In this document: piece by piece, positions 1-4,906 of the stretch
How positions within the stretch are numbered: position 1 is the first letter of the stretch
Layout of the letters: each line of letters starts with the position of its first letter
Assembly: GCA_041486185.1 (NCBI GenBank)
Contig: JBGPKX010000164.1
Span: 1 to 12,427, forward strand
Source of the DNA: QHXW01 sp041486185
Lineage (GTDB): Bacteria > Acidobacteriota > Terriglobia > Bryobacterales > Bryobacteraceae
DNA length: 12,427 nt
Reading direction: 5' to 3'
Program-made: the position numbers and the translations under genes
Notes under the pieces: generated by a model
Seen by the model: only the letters and a program-made list of their open reading frames with translations
Databases searched by the model: none
Told to the model about the DNA's origin: nothing

Positions 1-310
1 CCCTCTCGAATCGCTGCTGGGCATGATGCCCGACATGGGCATTCTCAAAGATCTGAAAAACGTCAAAATCGACGAAAAAGAGGTCACGCACATCGTGGCC
101 ATCATCGACTCGATGACACCGCACGAGCGCGCCCATCACATGATCATCAACGGCAGCCGGCGGCGGCGGATCGCTAAAGGCTCGGGCACGAGCGTGCAGG
201 AAGTGAACCAGTTGCTGAAACAATACTCCCAGGCACGTAAAATGATGAAGAGCTTCTCCGGCGGATTTTTGGGGAAGAAGCTGGGCAAGATGAAGATGCC
301 CGTGTTTTAG
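1..310 (+). CDS. ffh: Signal recognition particle GTPase Ffh, C-terminal (M domain) fragment
   Basis: This is the 3' end of ffh; the 5' part, with the NG GTPase domain, lies left of the window. The reading frame is open from base 2 and stops at TAG 308-310. Ffh binds SRP RNA and the signal peptides of nascent membrane proteins and delivers ribosomes to FtsY. The visible segment is the methionine-rich M domain. It begins with a LLGMMPDMG segment, followed by the SRP-RNA-binding signature INGSRRRRIAKGSG and then SVQEVNQLLKQY. The methionine-rich tail (RKMMK, KMKMPVF) fits a signal-peptide-binding groove. The tail is short and ends in a basic KKLGKMKMPVF stretch. An ffh-rpsP neighbourhood is a common bacterial arrangement and supports the call. 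The family assignment is essentially certain. Confidence 0.96.
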   Translation, partial: PLESLLGMMPDMGILKDLKNVKIDEKEVTHIVAIIDSMTPHERAHHMIINGSRRRRIAKGSGTSVQEVNQLLKQYSQARKMMKSFSGGFLGKKLGKMKMPVF

Positions 311-315
311 AAGCA

Positions 316-380
316 GGGCGGGCACTCGTGCCTGTCCGGTCTGCAAGCATGTACAGAGGAAGGGCAGGAATGCCTATCCT
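316..380. repeat. Two direct copies of a GGCA-N4-TGCC hairpin repeat in the ffh-rpsP gap
   Basis: Bases 321-337 and 363-379 are two copies of one 17-bp unit, GGCA-N4-TGCC-T(G/A)TCC. They are identical except for the 4-base loop (CTCG versus GGAA) and one base. Each copy can fold. The first has a 9-bp stem, 316-324 with 329-337, including two G-T wobbles. The second pairs 357-366 with 371-380, with one A-A mismatch, one wobble and a GNRA-type GGAA loop. The unit has the form of a dispersed REP-like intergenic element; I recall similar sequences between genes in Acidobacteria but cannot check. The hairpins could also act in the rpsP leader RNA. Confidence 0.6.
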
Positions 381-390
381 ACTTTTCTTG
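357..390 (+). terminator. Possible intrinsic terminator or attenuator ahead of rpsP
   Basis: The second hairpin of the repeat pair (stem 357-366/371-380, GGAA loop) is followed directly by the T-rich stretch ACTTTTCTTG at 381-390. A stem plus T-run is the layout of a Rho-independent terminator. It would end ffh transcription or attenuate read-through into the ribosomal operon. The stem contains a mismatch and the T-run is interrupted, so termination is probably partial if it occurs. Confidence 0.33.
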
Positions 391-401
391 AGGATTTTAG
401 A

Positions 402-659
402 ATGTTAATGATTCGACTGGCGCGATTTGGCGCCAAGAAGAAACCGTTTTACCGGGTAGTGGTGATTGAGAAAGAGAAAGCCCGGGACGGCCGGAATATC
501 GAGGTGGTGGGCCACTACAACCCGCGCAGCAATCCGGCGAAGGTAGATCTGAATCACGACAGAATCACGCACTGGGTAAAATTCGGTGCGCAAATGTCGG
601 CGACGGTGGGGCGGCTGGTGAAGAATCATCCCGCAGCGGCGTCCGAACCTGTAGCCTGA
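402..659 (+). CDS. rpsP: 30S ribosomal protein S16
   Basis: S16 binds 16S rRNA early in 30S assembly. The 85-residue protein opens with the family hallmark IRLARFGAKKKPFYRVVV, followed by VGHYNPRSNP and, near the C-terminus, W-V-K-x-GAQMSATV-x-RL. These match the usual S16 core of about 80-90 residues. The ATG at 402 was chosen because AGGA at 391-394 lies 7 bases upstream and the family normally has two residues before IRL. The in-frame ATG at 408 would remove those residues. The gene is preceded by the double hairpin repeat and followed by 120 bp before khpA. It is probably the first ribosomal gene of the rpsP-khpA-rimM-trmD-rplS transcription unit. Confidence 0.97.
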   Translation: MLMIRLARFGAKKKPFYRVVVIEKEKARDGRNIEVVGHYNPRSNPAKVDLNHDRITHWVKFGAQMSATVGRLVKNHPAAASEPVA

Positions 660-727
660 GAGTTCGCGAGCTCGCGCTGGCGGCAACTGTACGATTCCAG
701 ACCTCGCTTGTGGGCGTGCGCGAACTC
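660..727 (+). repeat. 12-bp palindrome plus 9-bp inverted repeat in the rpsP-khpA gap
   Basis: Bases 665-676 (CGCGAGCTCGCG) are a perfect 12-bp palindrome starting 6 bases after the rpsP stop. The overlapping segment GAGTTCGCG (660-668) is exactly complementary to CGCGAACTC (719-727), with 50 bases between. The two pairings share bases 665-668 and so exclude each other: either the short palindrome self-pairs or the long-range stem forms. This could be an RNA switch, a processing site or a decayed repeat. No function is demonstrated by sequence alone. Confidence 0.5.
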
Positions 728-767
728 CCTTGGCAGTGGTGTTTTGCCGGGTCGATTAAAATGGGGT

Positions 768-773
768 AGGAGG
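768..773 (+). promoter_or_regulatory. Strong Shine-Dalgarno AGGAGG that fixes the khpA start
   Basis: AGGAGG at 768-773 is a full consensus ribosome-binding site, 6 bases before the ATG at 780. It rules out the longer in-frame reading from 708, whose extra residues would span this site. Confidence 0.85.
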
Positions 774-779
774 CGGGGG

Positions 780-1010
780 ATGAAACAGTTGATCGAAGAC
801 ATTGCGAAAGCTCTCGTGGACATCCCGGAAGAAGTTGTCGTGAAAGTCGTCGAAGGCGAACAGGTGACGGTTCTGGAACTGCGGGTAGCCCCCAGCGACC
901 TGGGTAAAGTGATCGGCAAGCAGGGCCGCACGGCCCGGTCGATCCGTACCATCCTCGGTGCGGCCGGAATGAAATTGAACCGGCGGTTCACGCTCGAAAT
1001 CCTGGAGTGA
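780..1010 (+). CDS. khpA: KhpA, single KH-domain RNA-binding protein
   Basis: This 76-residue protein (start 780, set by the AGGAGG site) is a single type II KH domain of the YlqC/KhpA family. The RNA-binding GxxG loop is GKQG at residues 46-49, inside LGKVIGKQGRTARSIRTIL. The N-terminus MKQLIEDIAKALVD is also typical of the family, and the length matches the usual 75-80 residues. KhpA proteins bind RNA globally and, in Gram-positive bacteria, partner with KhpB/Jag. The position between rpsP and rimM is the conserved location. The stop TGA (1008-1010) overlaps the GTG start of rimM, so the two are probably translationally coupled. Confidence 0.94.
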   Translation: MKQLIEDIAKALVDIPEEVVVKVVEGEQVTVLELRVAPSDLGKVIGKQGRTARSIRTILGAAGMKLNRRFTLEILE

Positions 1011-1543
1011 GTCCGGAAGAAAACCAGTGGCTGACCATTGCCCGTCTGGGACGGGCGTGGGGAAATCGCGGCGGGTTGACCGCGATCTCGCTGAGCAGCC
1101 GGCCGGAAAGATTTCAGCAATTAGGCGAAGTTTTTCTGTTCCGTGAGGGAAAGCCTGTAGGCGCATTCCAGGTGGAATCGGTCCGGGAGCACATGCGCGC
1201 GTGGATTTTCAAATTCCGCGGCGTGGATACGATTTCCGAGGCCGAGCTGCTGGAGCATGCGAACGTCTGCGTGCCGATGGCCGAGCGCCTGGCGGTGGAG
1301 GAGGGCGAGCATTACATCTCCGATTTGATGGGCTGCGAAGTGACGGAACGCGGCACGGGCGAGCGGCTGGGGTTTGTGACGGGCTGGCAGGATGCGGGAG
1401 GCGGGGGTTTGCTGGAAGTGGGTGAAGGGGACAACAAGCTGCTGGTGCCGTTCGCGCGCTCGATCTGCGTGGAGGTGGATACGCACGCCAAACGCATCTT
1501 GGTGAATTTGCCGGAAGGCTTGAAAGATTTGAACCGGCCGTGA
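1007..1543 (+). CDS. rimM: Ribosome maturation factor RimM
   Basis: RimM binds the 30S head protein S19 and helps 16S rRNA processing. The 178-residue protein has the two expected parts: an N-terminal beta-barrel (WLTIARLGRAWGNRGGL, residues 8-24, and the SRPERF segment) and a C-terminal PRC-barrel of roughly residues 101-170. The PRC-barrel includes HYISDLMGCEV, LGFVTGW and LLVPFARSICVEVD. The start is GTG at 1007, sharing GTGA with the khpA stop; no well-spaced ribosome-binding site is seen, which suggests coupling. Its own stop overlaps the trmD start in the same way. The usual proline-histidine of the N-terminal motif is Ala17-Trp18 here. Length and position next to trmD make the assignment secure. 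Confidence 0.92.
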   Translation: MSPEENQWLTIARLGRAWGNRGGLTAISLSSRPERFQQLGEVFLFREGKPVGAFQVESVREHMRAWIFKFRGVDTISEAELLEHANVCVPMAERLAVEEGEHYISDLMGCEVTERGTGERLGFVTGWQDAGGGGLLEVGEGDNKLLVPFARSICVEVDTHAKRILVNLPEGLKDLNRP

Positions 1544-2301
1544 CGTTTCATGTGCTCACCATCTTCCCCGAGTTTTTTCAGGGACCCTTCGAGCACGGGG
1601 TAGTCGCGCGGGCCCGGGAAGCGGGGAAGCTCCAGATCAAGATTCACAATCTGCGGGACTGGACGCAGGACCGGCACAAAACGGTGGACGACCGGCCGTT
1701 TGGCGGGGGCGAAGGAATGCTGCTCAAGCCGGAACCGCTGTTCGCGGCGGTGGAAACGATTTTCCCGGAGCGCGCGCGAGGGGAACGCGGCACAGCGCGG
1801 CTCGTGGTCCTGCTTTCGGCGCAGGGAAAGAAGTTTGATCAAGCCGCGGCGCGACGGTTGAGCGAGGCGGCGGAGCTACTGCTGATTTGCGGCCGCTATG
1901 AGGGCGTGGATGAGCGGGTAGCCGAGCACCTGGCGGATGAAGAGCTGTCCATCGGCGATTACGTGATGAGCGGCGGCGAGCTGGCGGCGGCAGTGGTTGT
2001 CGACGTGATCGCGCGCCTGCTGCCTGGAGTGCTGGGCAACGCCGATTCCGCGGTTTTCGAATCGTTTGAGGGCGACGAGCGGGTACTCGATTGCCCGCAG
2101 TACACGCGGCCAGGGGAGTTTCGCGGATGGCGCGTGCCGGAAGTTTTGTTGAGTGGGAACCACGAGCAGATCCGGCGCTGGCGGAAAGAAGCGGCGCTTG
2201 AGAAAACGGCGCGGTTGCGGCCCGATCTGCGCGGTGGAAGTCCGGAAGACGGCCCTGCGGGAGCAGCGGCTCCGGATTTCAAGTACGATAGAAAAAATTG
2301 A
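1540..2301 (+). CDS. trmD: tRNA (guanine-N1)-methyltransferase TrmD
   Basis: TrmD methylates G37 of tRNAs from S-adenosylmethionine and so prevents +1 frameshifting. The 253-residue protein carries the SPOUT trefoil-knot motifs: HDRH-like QDRHKTVDDRPFGGGEGM (residues 43-60), ICGRYEGVDERV (116-127) and IGDYVMSGGE (138-147). Arg159 aligns with E. coli Arg154. The LDCPQYTRP and VLLSGNH-x-x-I-RRWR segments bind tRNA. At the position of the catalytic Asp169 of E. coli/H. influenzae TrmD (DSF) the sequence has Glu174 (ESF), a notable substitution. The C-terminal 25 residues are low-complexity and probably disordered. The start is GTG at 1540, overlapping the rimM stop by GTGA, with no separate ribosome-binding site. 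It lies directly ahead of rplS, as in many bacteria. Confidence 0.96.
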   Translation: MTFHVLTIFPEFFQGPFEHGVVARAREAGKLQIKIHNLRDWTQDRHKTVDDRPFGGGEGMLLKPEPLFAAVETIFPERARGERGTARLVVLLSAQGKKFDQAAARRLSEAAELLLICGRYEGVDERVAEHLADEELSIGDYVMSGGELAAAVVVDVIARLLPGVLGNADSAVFESFEGDERVLDCPQYTRPGEFRGWRVPEVLLSGNHEQIRRWRKEAALEKTARLRPDLRGGSPEDGPAGAAAPDFKYDRKN

Positions 2302-2314
2302 AGGGATACCGATT

Positions 2315-2662
2315 ATGAATCACCCGTTGTTGACCAAGTTCATTCAGAAGAATCACCGGGCCGAGATACCCTCCTTCCGGCCTGGCGACACGATCCGCGT
2401 GCACGTGAAGATCAAGGAAGGCGACAAGGAGCGGCTGCAGGCGTTCGAGGGCACAGTGATCGCGCGCAAGAACACGGGCATGGGCGAGAGCATCACGGTC
2501 CGCAAGGTCAGCTTCGGCCAGGGCGTCGAGCGCATTTTTCCGCTGCACGCGCGGGTGATCGACCATATCGACGTGGTCCGCACCGGTAGAGTGCGGCGCG
2601 CCAAACTCTACTATCTGCGCGCCCTGAAGGGCAAGGCCGCGCGGCTGCGGGAGCGCGAGTAG
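2315..2662 (+). CDS. rplS: 50S ribosomal protein L19
   Basis: L19 lies at the 30S/50S interface of the large subunit. The 115-residue product starts at ATG 2315, preceded by AAGGGA (2301-2306) at an 8-base spacing. An in-frame reading from further upstream would run through the trmD C-terminus and is discarded. Family motifs are present in order: FRPGDTIRVHVKIKEGDKER, AFEGTVIARK, ESITVRKVSFGQGVERIFPLH, and the basic GRVRRAKLYYLR near the C-terminus. The length is the family norm. It follows trmD by 13 bp and precedes rnhB by 7 bp, so all three are likely co-transcribed. Confidence 0.97.
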   Translation: MNHPLLTKFIQKNHRAEIPSFRPGDTIRVHVKIKEGDKERLQAFEGTVIARKNTGMGESITVRKVSFGQGVERIFPLHARVIDHIDVVRTGRVRRAKLYYLRALKGKAARLRERE

Positions 2663-2669
2663 TTCTAGC

Positions 2670-3395
2670 GTGGCCGGGGGCGCCCAGGTGGCATCGGCAA
2701 ACGCAGGCGCAAGAAACGCGAGCGCGAAACTTCGTTGCGAAGGAACGATGGAGCGCGAGTTGCGGGCGCGCGGATTTTGCACCGTCGCCGGCGTAGATGA
2801 GGTGGGGCGAGGTTCGCTATTCGGCGCAGTGTTCGCGGGCGCCGTGATTCTTTCGCCCAACCGTCCCATCCGCGGACTCAACGACAGCAAGCAGCTCGAG
2901 CCGGAGCGCCGCGAAGTGCTGGCCGAGCGTATTCGCGAGCGCGCGGCGGCCTGGGCGGTGGCCGCAGTGGATGCGGCGATGATCGACCGGATCAATATCT
3001 ATAACGCTTCGCGGCTGGCCATGAGGCTGGCGGTCGAGAAGCTGTCGCCCGCCGCGGATTTTCTGCTGATCGACGCGGTACCGCTCGATCTCCCGATCCC
3101 GCAACGCCCGCTGATACACGGCGACGCGCGCTGCCAGGCGATCGCCGCCGCCTCGATCGTCGCCAAAGTGCAGCGCGACGCGTGCATGCGCGTCTGGGAC
3201 GAAATCTACCCACAATACGGCATGGCGCGGCACAAAGGCTACAATACGCCGGAACATGTGCGGGCGCTCGAGAAGCATGGCCCGACGCCGCTGCACCGCC
3301 TGAGCTTCGAACCGGTGCGCGCAGTGTCCCTGTATCCGGTGGACGACGATGGGCAGCTCGAACTGTTCGCCATGGAAGCGGTTGCATGCCTTTAG
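2670..3395 (+). CDS. rnhB: Ribonuclease HII
   Basis: RNase HII cuts RNA in DNA-RNA hybrids and starts removal of single ribonucleotides misinserted in DNA. From a GTG start at 2670 the product is 241 residues. The predicted metal-binding carboxylates are Asp43 and Glu44 in GVDEVGRG, Asp135 in LLIDA and Asp152 in HGDARC. The last pair is 17 residues apart, as in the T. maritima enzyme. LNDSKQL (70-76) and AAASIVAKVQRD (159-170) are further signatures, and HKGYNTPEH is the late conserved motif. The start is uncertain: ATG 2748 with AAGGA upstream is possible, but the residues before it (KLRCEGTMEREL) resemble family sequence, favouring GTG 2670 or GTG 2688. Its 3' end overlaps the next gene by 10 bp. 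Confidence 0.94.
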   Translation: MAGGAQVASANAGARNASAKLRCEGTMERELRARGFCTVAGVDEVGRGSLFGAVFAGAVILSPNRPIRGLNDSKQLEPERREVLAERIRERAAAWAVAAVDAAMIDRINIYNASRLAMRLAVEKLSPAADFLLIDAVPLDLPIPQRPLIHGDARCQAIAAASIVAKVQRDACMRVWDEIYPQYGMARHKGYNTPEHVRALEKHGPTPLHRLSFEPVRAVSLYPVDDDGQLELFAMEAVACL

Positions 3396-3685
3396 AGCCG
3401 CACATTCCCGCCGCCACCGAGCCGGCGCAAGCCGAATCGCCGCAAAAATACCACTGGTATCAAAAGTTCGCGGCTTTTCTGCTGATCATTTTTTGTCTCG
3501 AGATCGGGTGCTTTCTCCTGGTTTTTCCGTGGCTGGGCGACGCCTGGGACAACAACTTCTTCTCTTCCCTGCTCCGTCACGGTTACTGGGACAACGCATA
3601 CTTCCGTGGCGCGGTGAGCGGGCTGGGCGTCATCAATTTGTACATCTCATTCGTCGAAGTCCTGCGGTTGCGAAGATTCTGGTAG
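3386..3685 (+). CDS. Small conserved two-helix membrane protein of unknown function
   Basis: I do not recognise a named family with certainty. The 99-residue product starts at ATG 3386 inside the last codons of rnhB (10-bp overlap, different frame). It has a hydrophilic, proline/alanine-rich N-terminus (1-22) and a short aromatic stretch YHWYQK. A strong transmembrane segment follows at about residues 28-50 (FAAFLLIIFCLEIGCFLLVF), then an amphipathic middle rich in Trp, Asp and Asn. A second, weaker hydrophobic segment covers about 73-92 and the end is basic (RLRRFW). I recall similar small proteins after rnhB in Acidobacteria but cannot verify this. The overlap implies it is co-translated with the translation operon. 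Confidence 0.72.
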   Translation: MPLEPHIPAATEPAQAESPQKYHWYQKFAAFLLIIFCLEIGCFLLVFPWLGDAWDNNFFSSLLRHGYWDNAYFRGAVSGLGVINLYISFVEVLRLRRFW

Positions 3686-3703
3686 ACTCCAAACCTTCCC
3701 CCA

Positions 3704-4054
3704 ATGGATATCGAGACGCTGCGCCGCTACTGCCTCTCGTTGCCGCACGCCACCGAAGGAATCCAGTGGGGCAACGATCTGCTGTTTCGCATCGGCGGAA
3801 AAATGTTCGCTGTGGCCGCACTGGAGCGGACGCCGATCTGCATTTCTTTCAAATGCACGCCTGAGGAATTCGCCGAGCTGACGGAGCGCGAGGGCATTAT
3901 TCCAGCGCCATACATGGCGCGCAACAATTGGGTGTTGCTGGAGAACCTGGATGTGCTGCCGCGCGCGGAGTTGAAGCGCCTGATCGAAGATTCGTACGCG
4001 ATGGTGGCGGCCAAGCTGCCGAAGAAGGTGAAGGTGGAGTTAGGGCTCGGGTAG
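3704..4054 (+). CDS. MmcQ/YjbR family protein
   Basis: This 116-residue protein matches the MmcQ/YjbR (DUF419) fold in length and pattern. The N-terminus DIETLRRYCLSLPHATEGIQWG is typical, followed by LLFRIGGKMFAVA, an ISFKCTPEEF segment, the PAPYMARNNWVLLE motif (residues 67-80) and a C-terminal LIEDSYAMVAAKLPKK helix. Members have a winged-helix-like or cysteine-rich-like alpha/beta fold and were proposed to bind DNA; no precise role is established. No Shine-Dalgarno is evident before ATG 3704. A -10-like TAGACT at 3683-3688 could give a transcript with a leader of about 9 bases. It ends convergently with the AlkD-like gene. Confidence 0.86.
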   Translation: MDIETLRRYCLSLPHATEGIQWGNDLLFRIGGKMFAVAALERTPICISFKCTPEEFAELTEREGIIPAPYMARNNWVLLENLDVLPRAELKRLIEDSYAMVAAKLPKKVKVELGLG

Positions 4055-4094
4055 AAGCCCGCCGGTTCGAACACTATTTCTCCCGCAGGGCTTC
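4054..4094. terminator. Inverted repeat between two convergent genes, possible bidirectional terminator
   Basis: GAAGCCC (4054-4060) pairs exactly with GGGCTTC (4088-4094), and GC pairs next to the stem can extend it past a one-base bulge. A competing smaller stem, GGGCT 4043-4047 with AGCCC 4056-4060, overlaps it. The position between the ends of the MmcQ/YjbR gene and the AlkD-like gene fits a shared terminator. There is no clear T-run on either side, so the call is weak. Confidence 0.3.
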
Positions 4095-4120
4095 CACGGT
4101 CGATATCAACGAACACGTCG

Positions 4121-4864
4121 TCACCCGCCGGCGGCGCGAGTTTCTTGCAAAATCATTTGCCGTTTCGACTCGGAAAATCGCTCGATGGCATAGCGCACTG
4201 TGGTTCGCGGGATCGACGGGCCGTGTTCCAGCAAGTATTTCTCGAGGCGGACAGCGTCCGCTTTGCCCGTCTCGCGCAGCAGCCAGCCGCTGGCTTTGTG
4301 GATCAAGTCGTGGGGATCGGGAAGCAGCTTCGTTACTGTCCGATACGCGTGGTCGAGATATCGGCCTTTTCCGGCGGGCTTGACGAATGACACGGCGCTG
4401 GCCCGACGCAACCAGAGATTGCGCGAGCCGTTCCATGCCTCGACGATTGCCGCCAGGTCGGGGAATTTATCGAGAAGACTGCTGATGATTTGCGTTGAGA
4501 GCTGGTCGGTGACGGCCCAGTTGTCGCACAGGTCTTCGGCGAGCCAGCGCTTCGCGTCGCGCAGCAGCTTGTGTTCGAACTGACGGCGGTAGCGTGCGAG
4601 GAGCATCAGGCCGAGCGACTTGGACTCGATGAAAAGGTCTGGCATGAGCAAGTTGCAGAACGCGACGGCATCACGGTAGCGCCACGGTTTGCGAACCAAT
4701 TGATACAAGTCGCGCTCAATGCGCCGGACATCCGGTGTCGCGACACCGCGGATACGCACCTTTTCCCAGGGCTTGAAGTACGAGCGCTGCTGCGCTTCGA
4801 TGCGGGGGTCGGCGGCCTCTATTAAGGCGGCGCGGCCACGCTGGGCGAGTTGCCGGGGAGTCAT
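4121..4864 (-). CDS. AlkD-like DNA alkylation repair glycosylase
   Basis: The 247-residue protein belongs to the HEAT-like-repeat DNA glycosylases that excise bulky or cationic N3/N7-alkylated purines. It is made almost entirely of helices with repeat-like spacing. Residues known to matter in Bacillus cereus AlkD (Trp109, Asp113, Arg148, Trp187) have plausible counterparts: Trp116 and Asp120 (DNWAVTDQL), Arg153/Arg154 (LWLRRASAV) and Trp194 (ASGWLLRE). The spacing is nearly the same as in AlkD. The start is ATG at 4862-4864. The gene diverges from the exonuclease-ligase pair with a 25-bp gap that holds overlapping -10 elements, so co-expression of base excision with nick processing is likely. 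The 3' end is convergent with the MmcQ/YjbR gene. The exact substrate cannot be told from sequence. Confidence 0.88.
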   Translation of the reverse strand: MTPRQLAQRGRAALIEAADPRIEAQQRSYFKPWEKVRIRGVATPDVRRIERDLYQLVRKPWRYRDAVAFCNLLMPDLFIESKSLGLMLLARYRRQFEHKLLRDAKRWLAEDLCDNWAVTDQLSTQIISSLLDKFPDLAAIVEAWNGSRNLWLRRASAVSFVKPAGKGRYLDHAYRTVTKLLPDPHDLIHKASGWLLRETGKADAVRLEKYLLEHGPSIPRTTVRYAIERFSESKRQMILQETRAAGG

Positions 4865-4875
4865 ACTCTTCGCAC

Positions 4876-4906
4876 TTTATACTAATTCGGTGGACAACCT
4901 TGTCGA
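4876..4906 (-). promoter_or_regulatory. Candidate promoter of the AlkD-like gene (-35 TCGACA, -10 TATAAA)
   Basis: On the - strand, TCGACA (4906-4901) matches the sigma70 -35 consensus at 5 of 6 bases. TATAAA (4881-4876) is a good -10, with a 19-base spacer. Transcription would start near 4869, about 5 bases before the ATG at 4864. The -10 overlaps the opposite-strand -10 of the exonuclease gene. The assignment assumes a sigma70-like factor. Confidence 0.5.
4878..4883 (+). promoter_or_regulatory. Candidate -10 element of the exonuclease-ligase operon (leaderless start)
   Basis: TATACT (5 of 6 with TATAAT) ends 6 bases before the GTG at 4890, so the predicted transcription start falls on or beside the start codon. 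No Shine-Dalgarno is present, consistent with a leaderless mRNA. The only -35-like hexamer, TTGCCG at 4850-4855, is 22 bases away, which is long. The element overlaps the -10 of the divergent AlkD-like gene. Confidence 0.48.

Noticed and set aside
708..779. In-frame extension of khpA upstream of ATG 780
   Set aside because: The extra 24 residues have no KH-family character and AGGAGG at 768-773 lies correctly before ATG 780.
2279..2995. Long open frame on the - strand opposite rplS and rnhB (238 codons)
   Set aside because: It is a shadow of two well-supported genes in G+C-rich DNA; the sequence is low-complexity, Ser/Ala/Arg-rich and matches no family.
4060..4080. GGTTCGAA string resembling a tRNA T-loop
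   Set aside because: The flanking bases cannot form the T-stem or acceptor stem and no anticodon arm precedes it, so it is not a tRNA.
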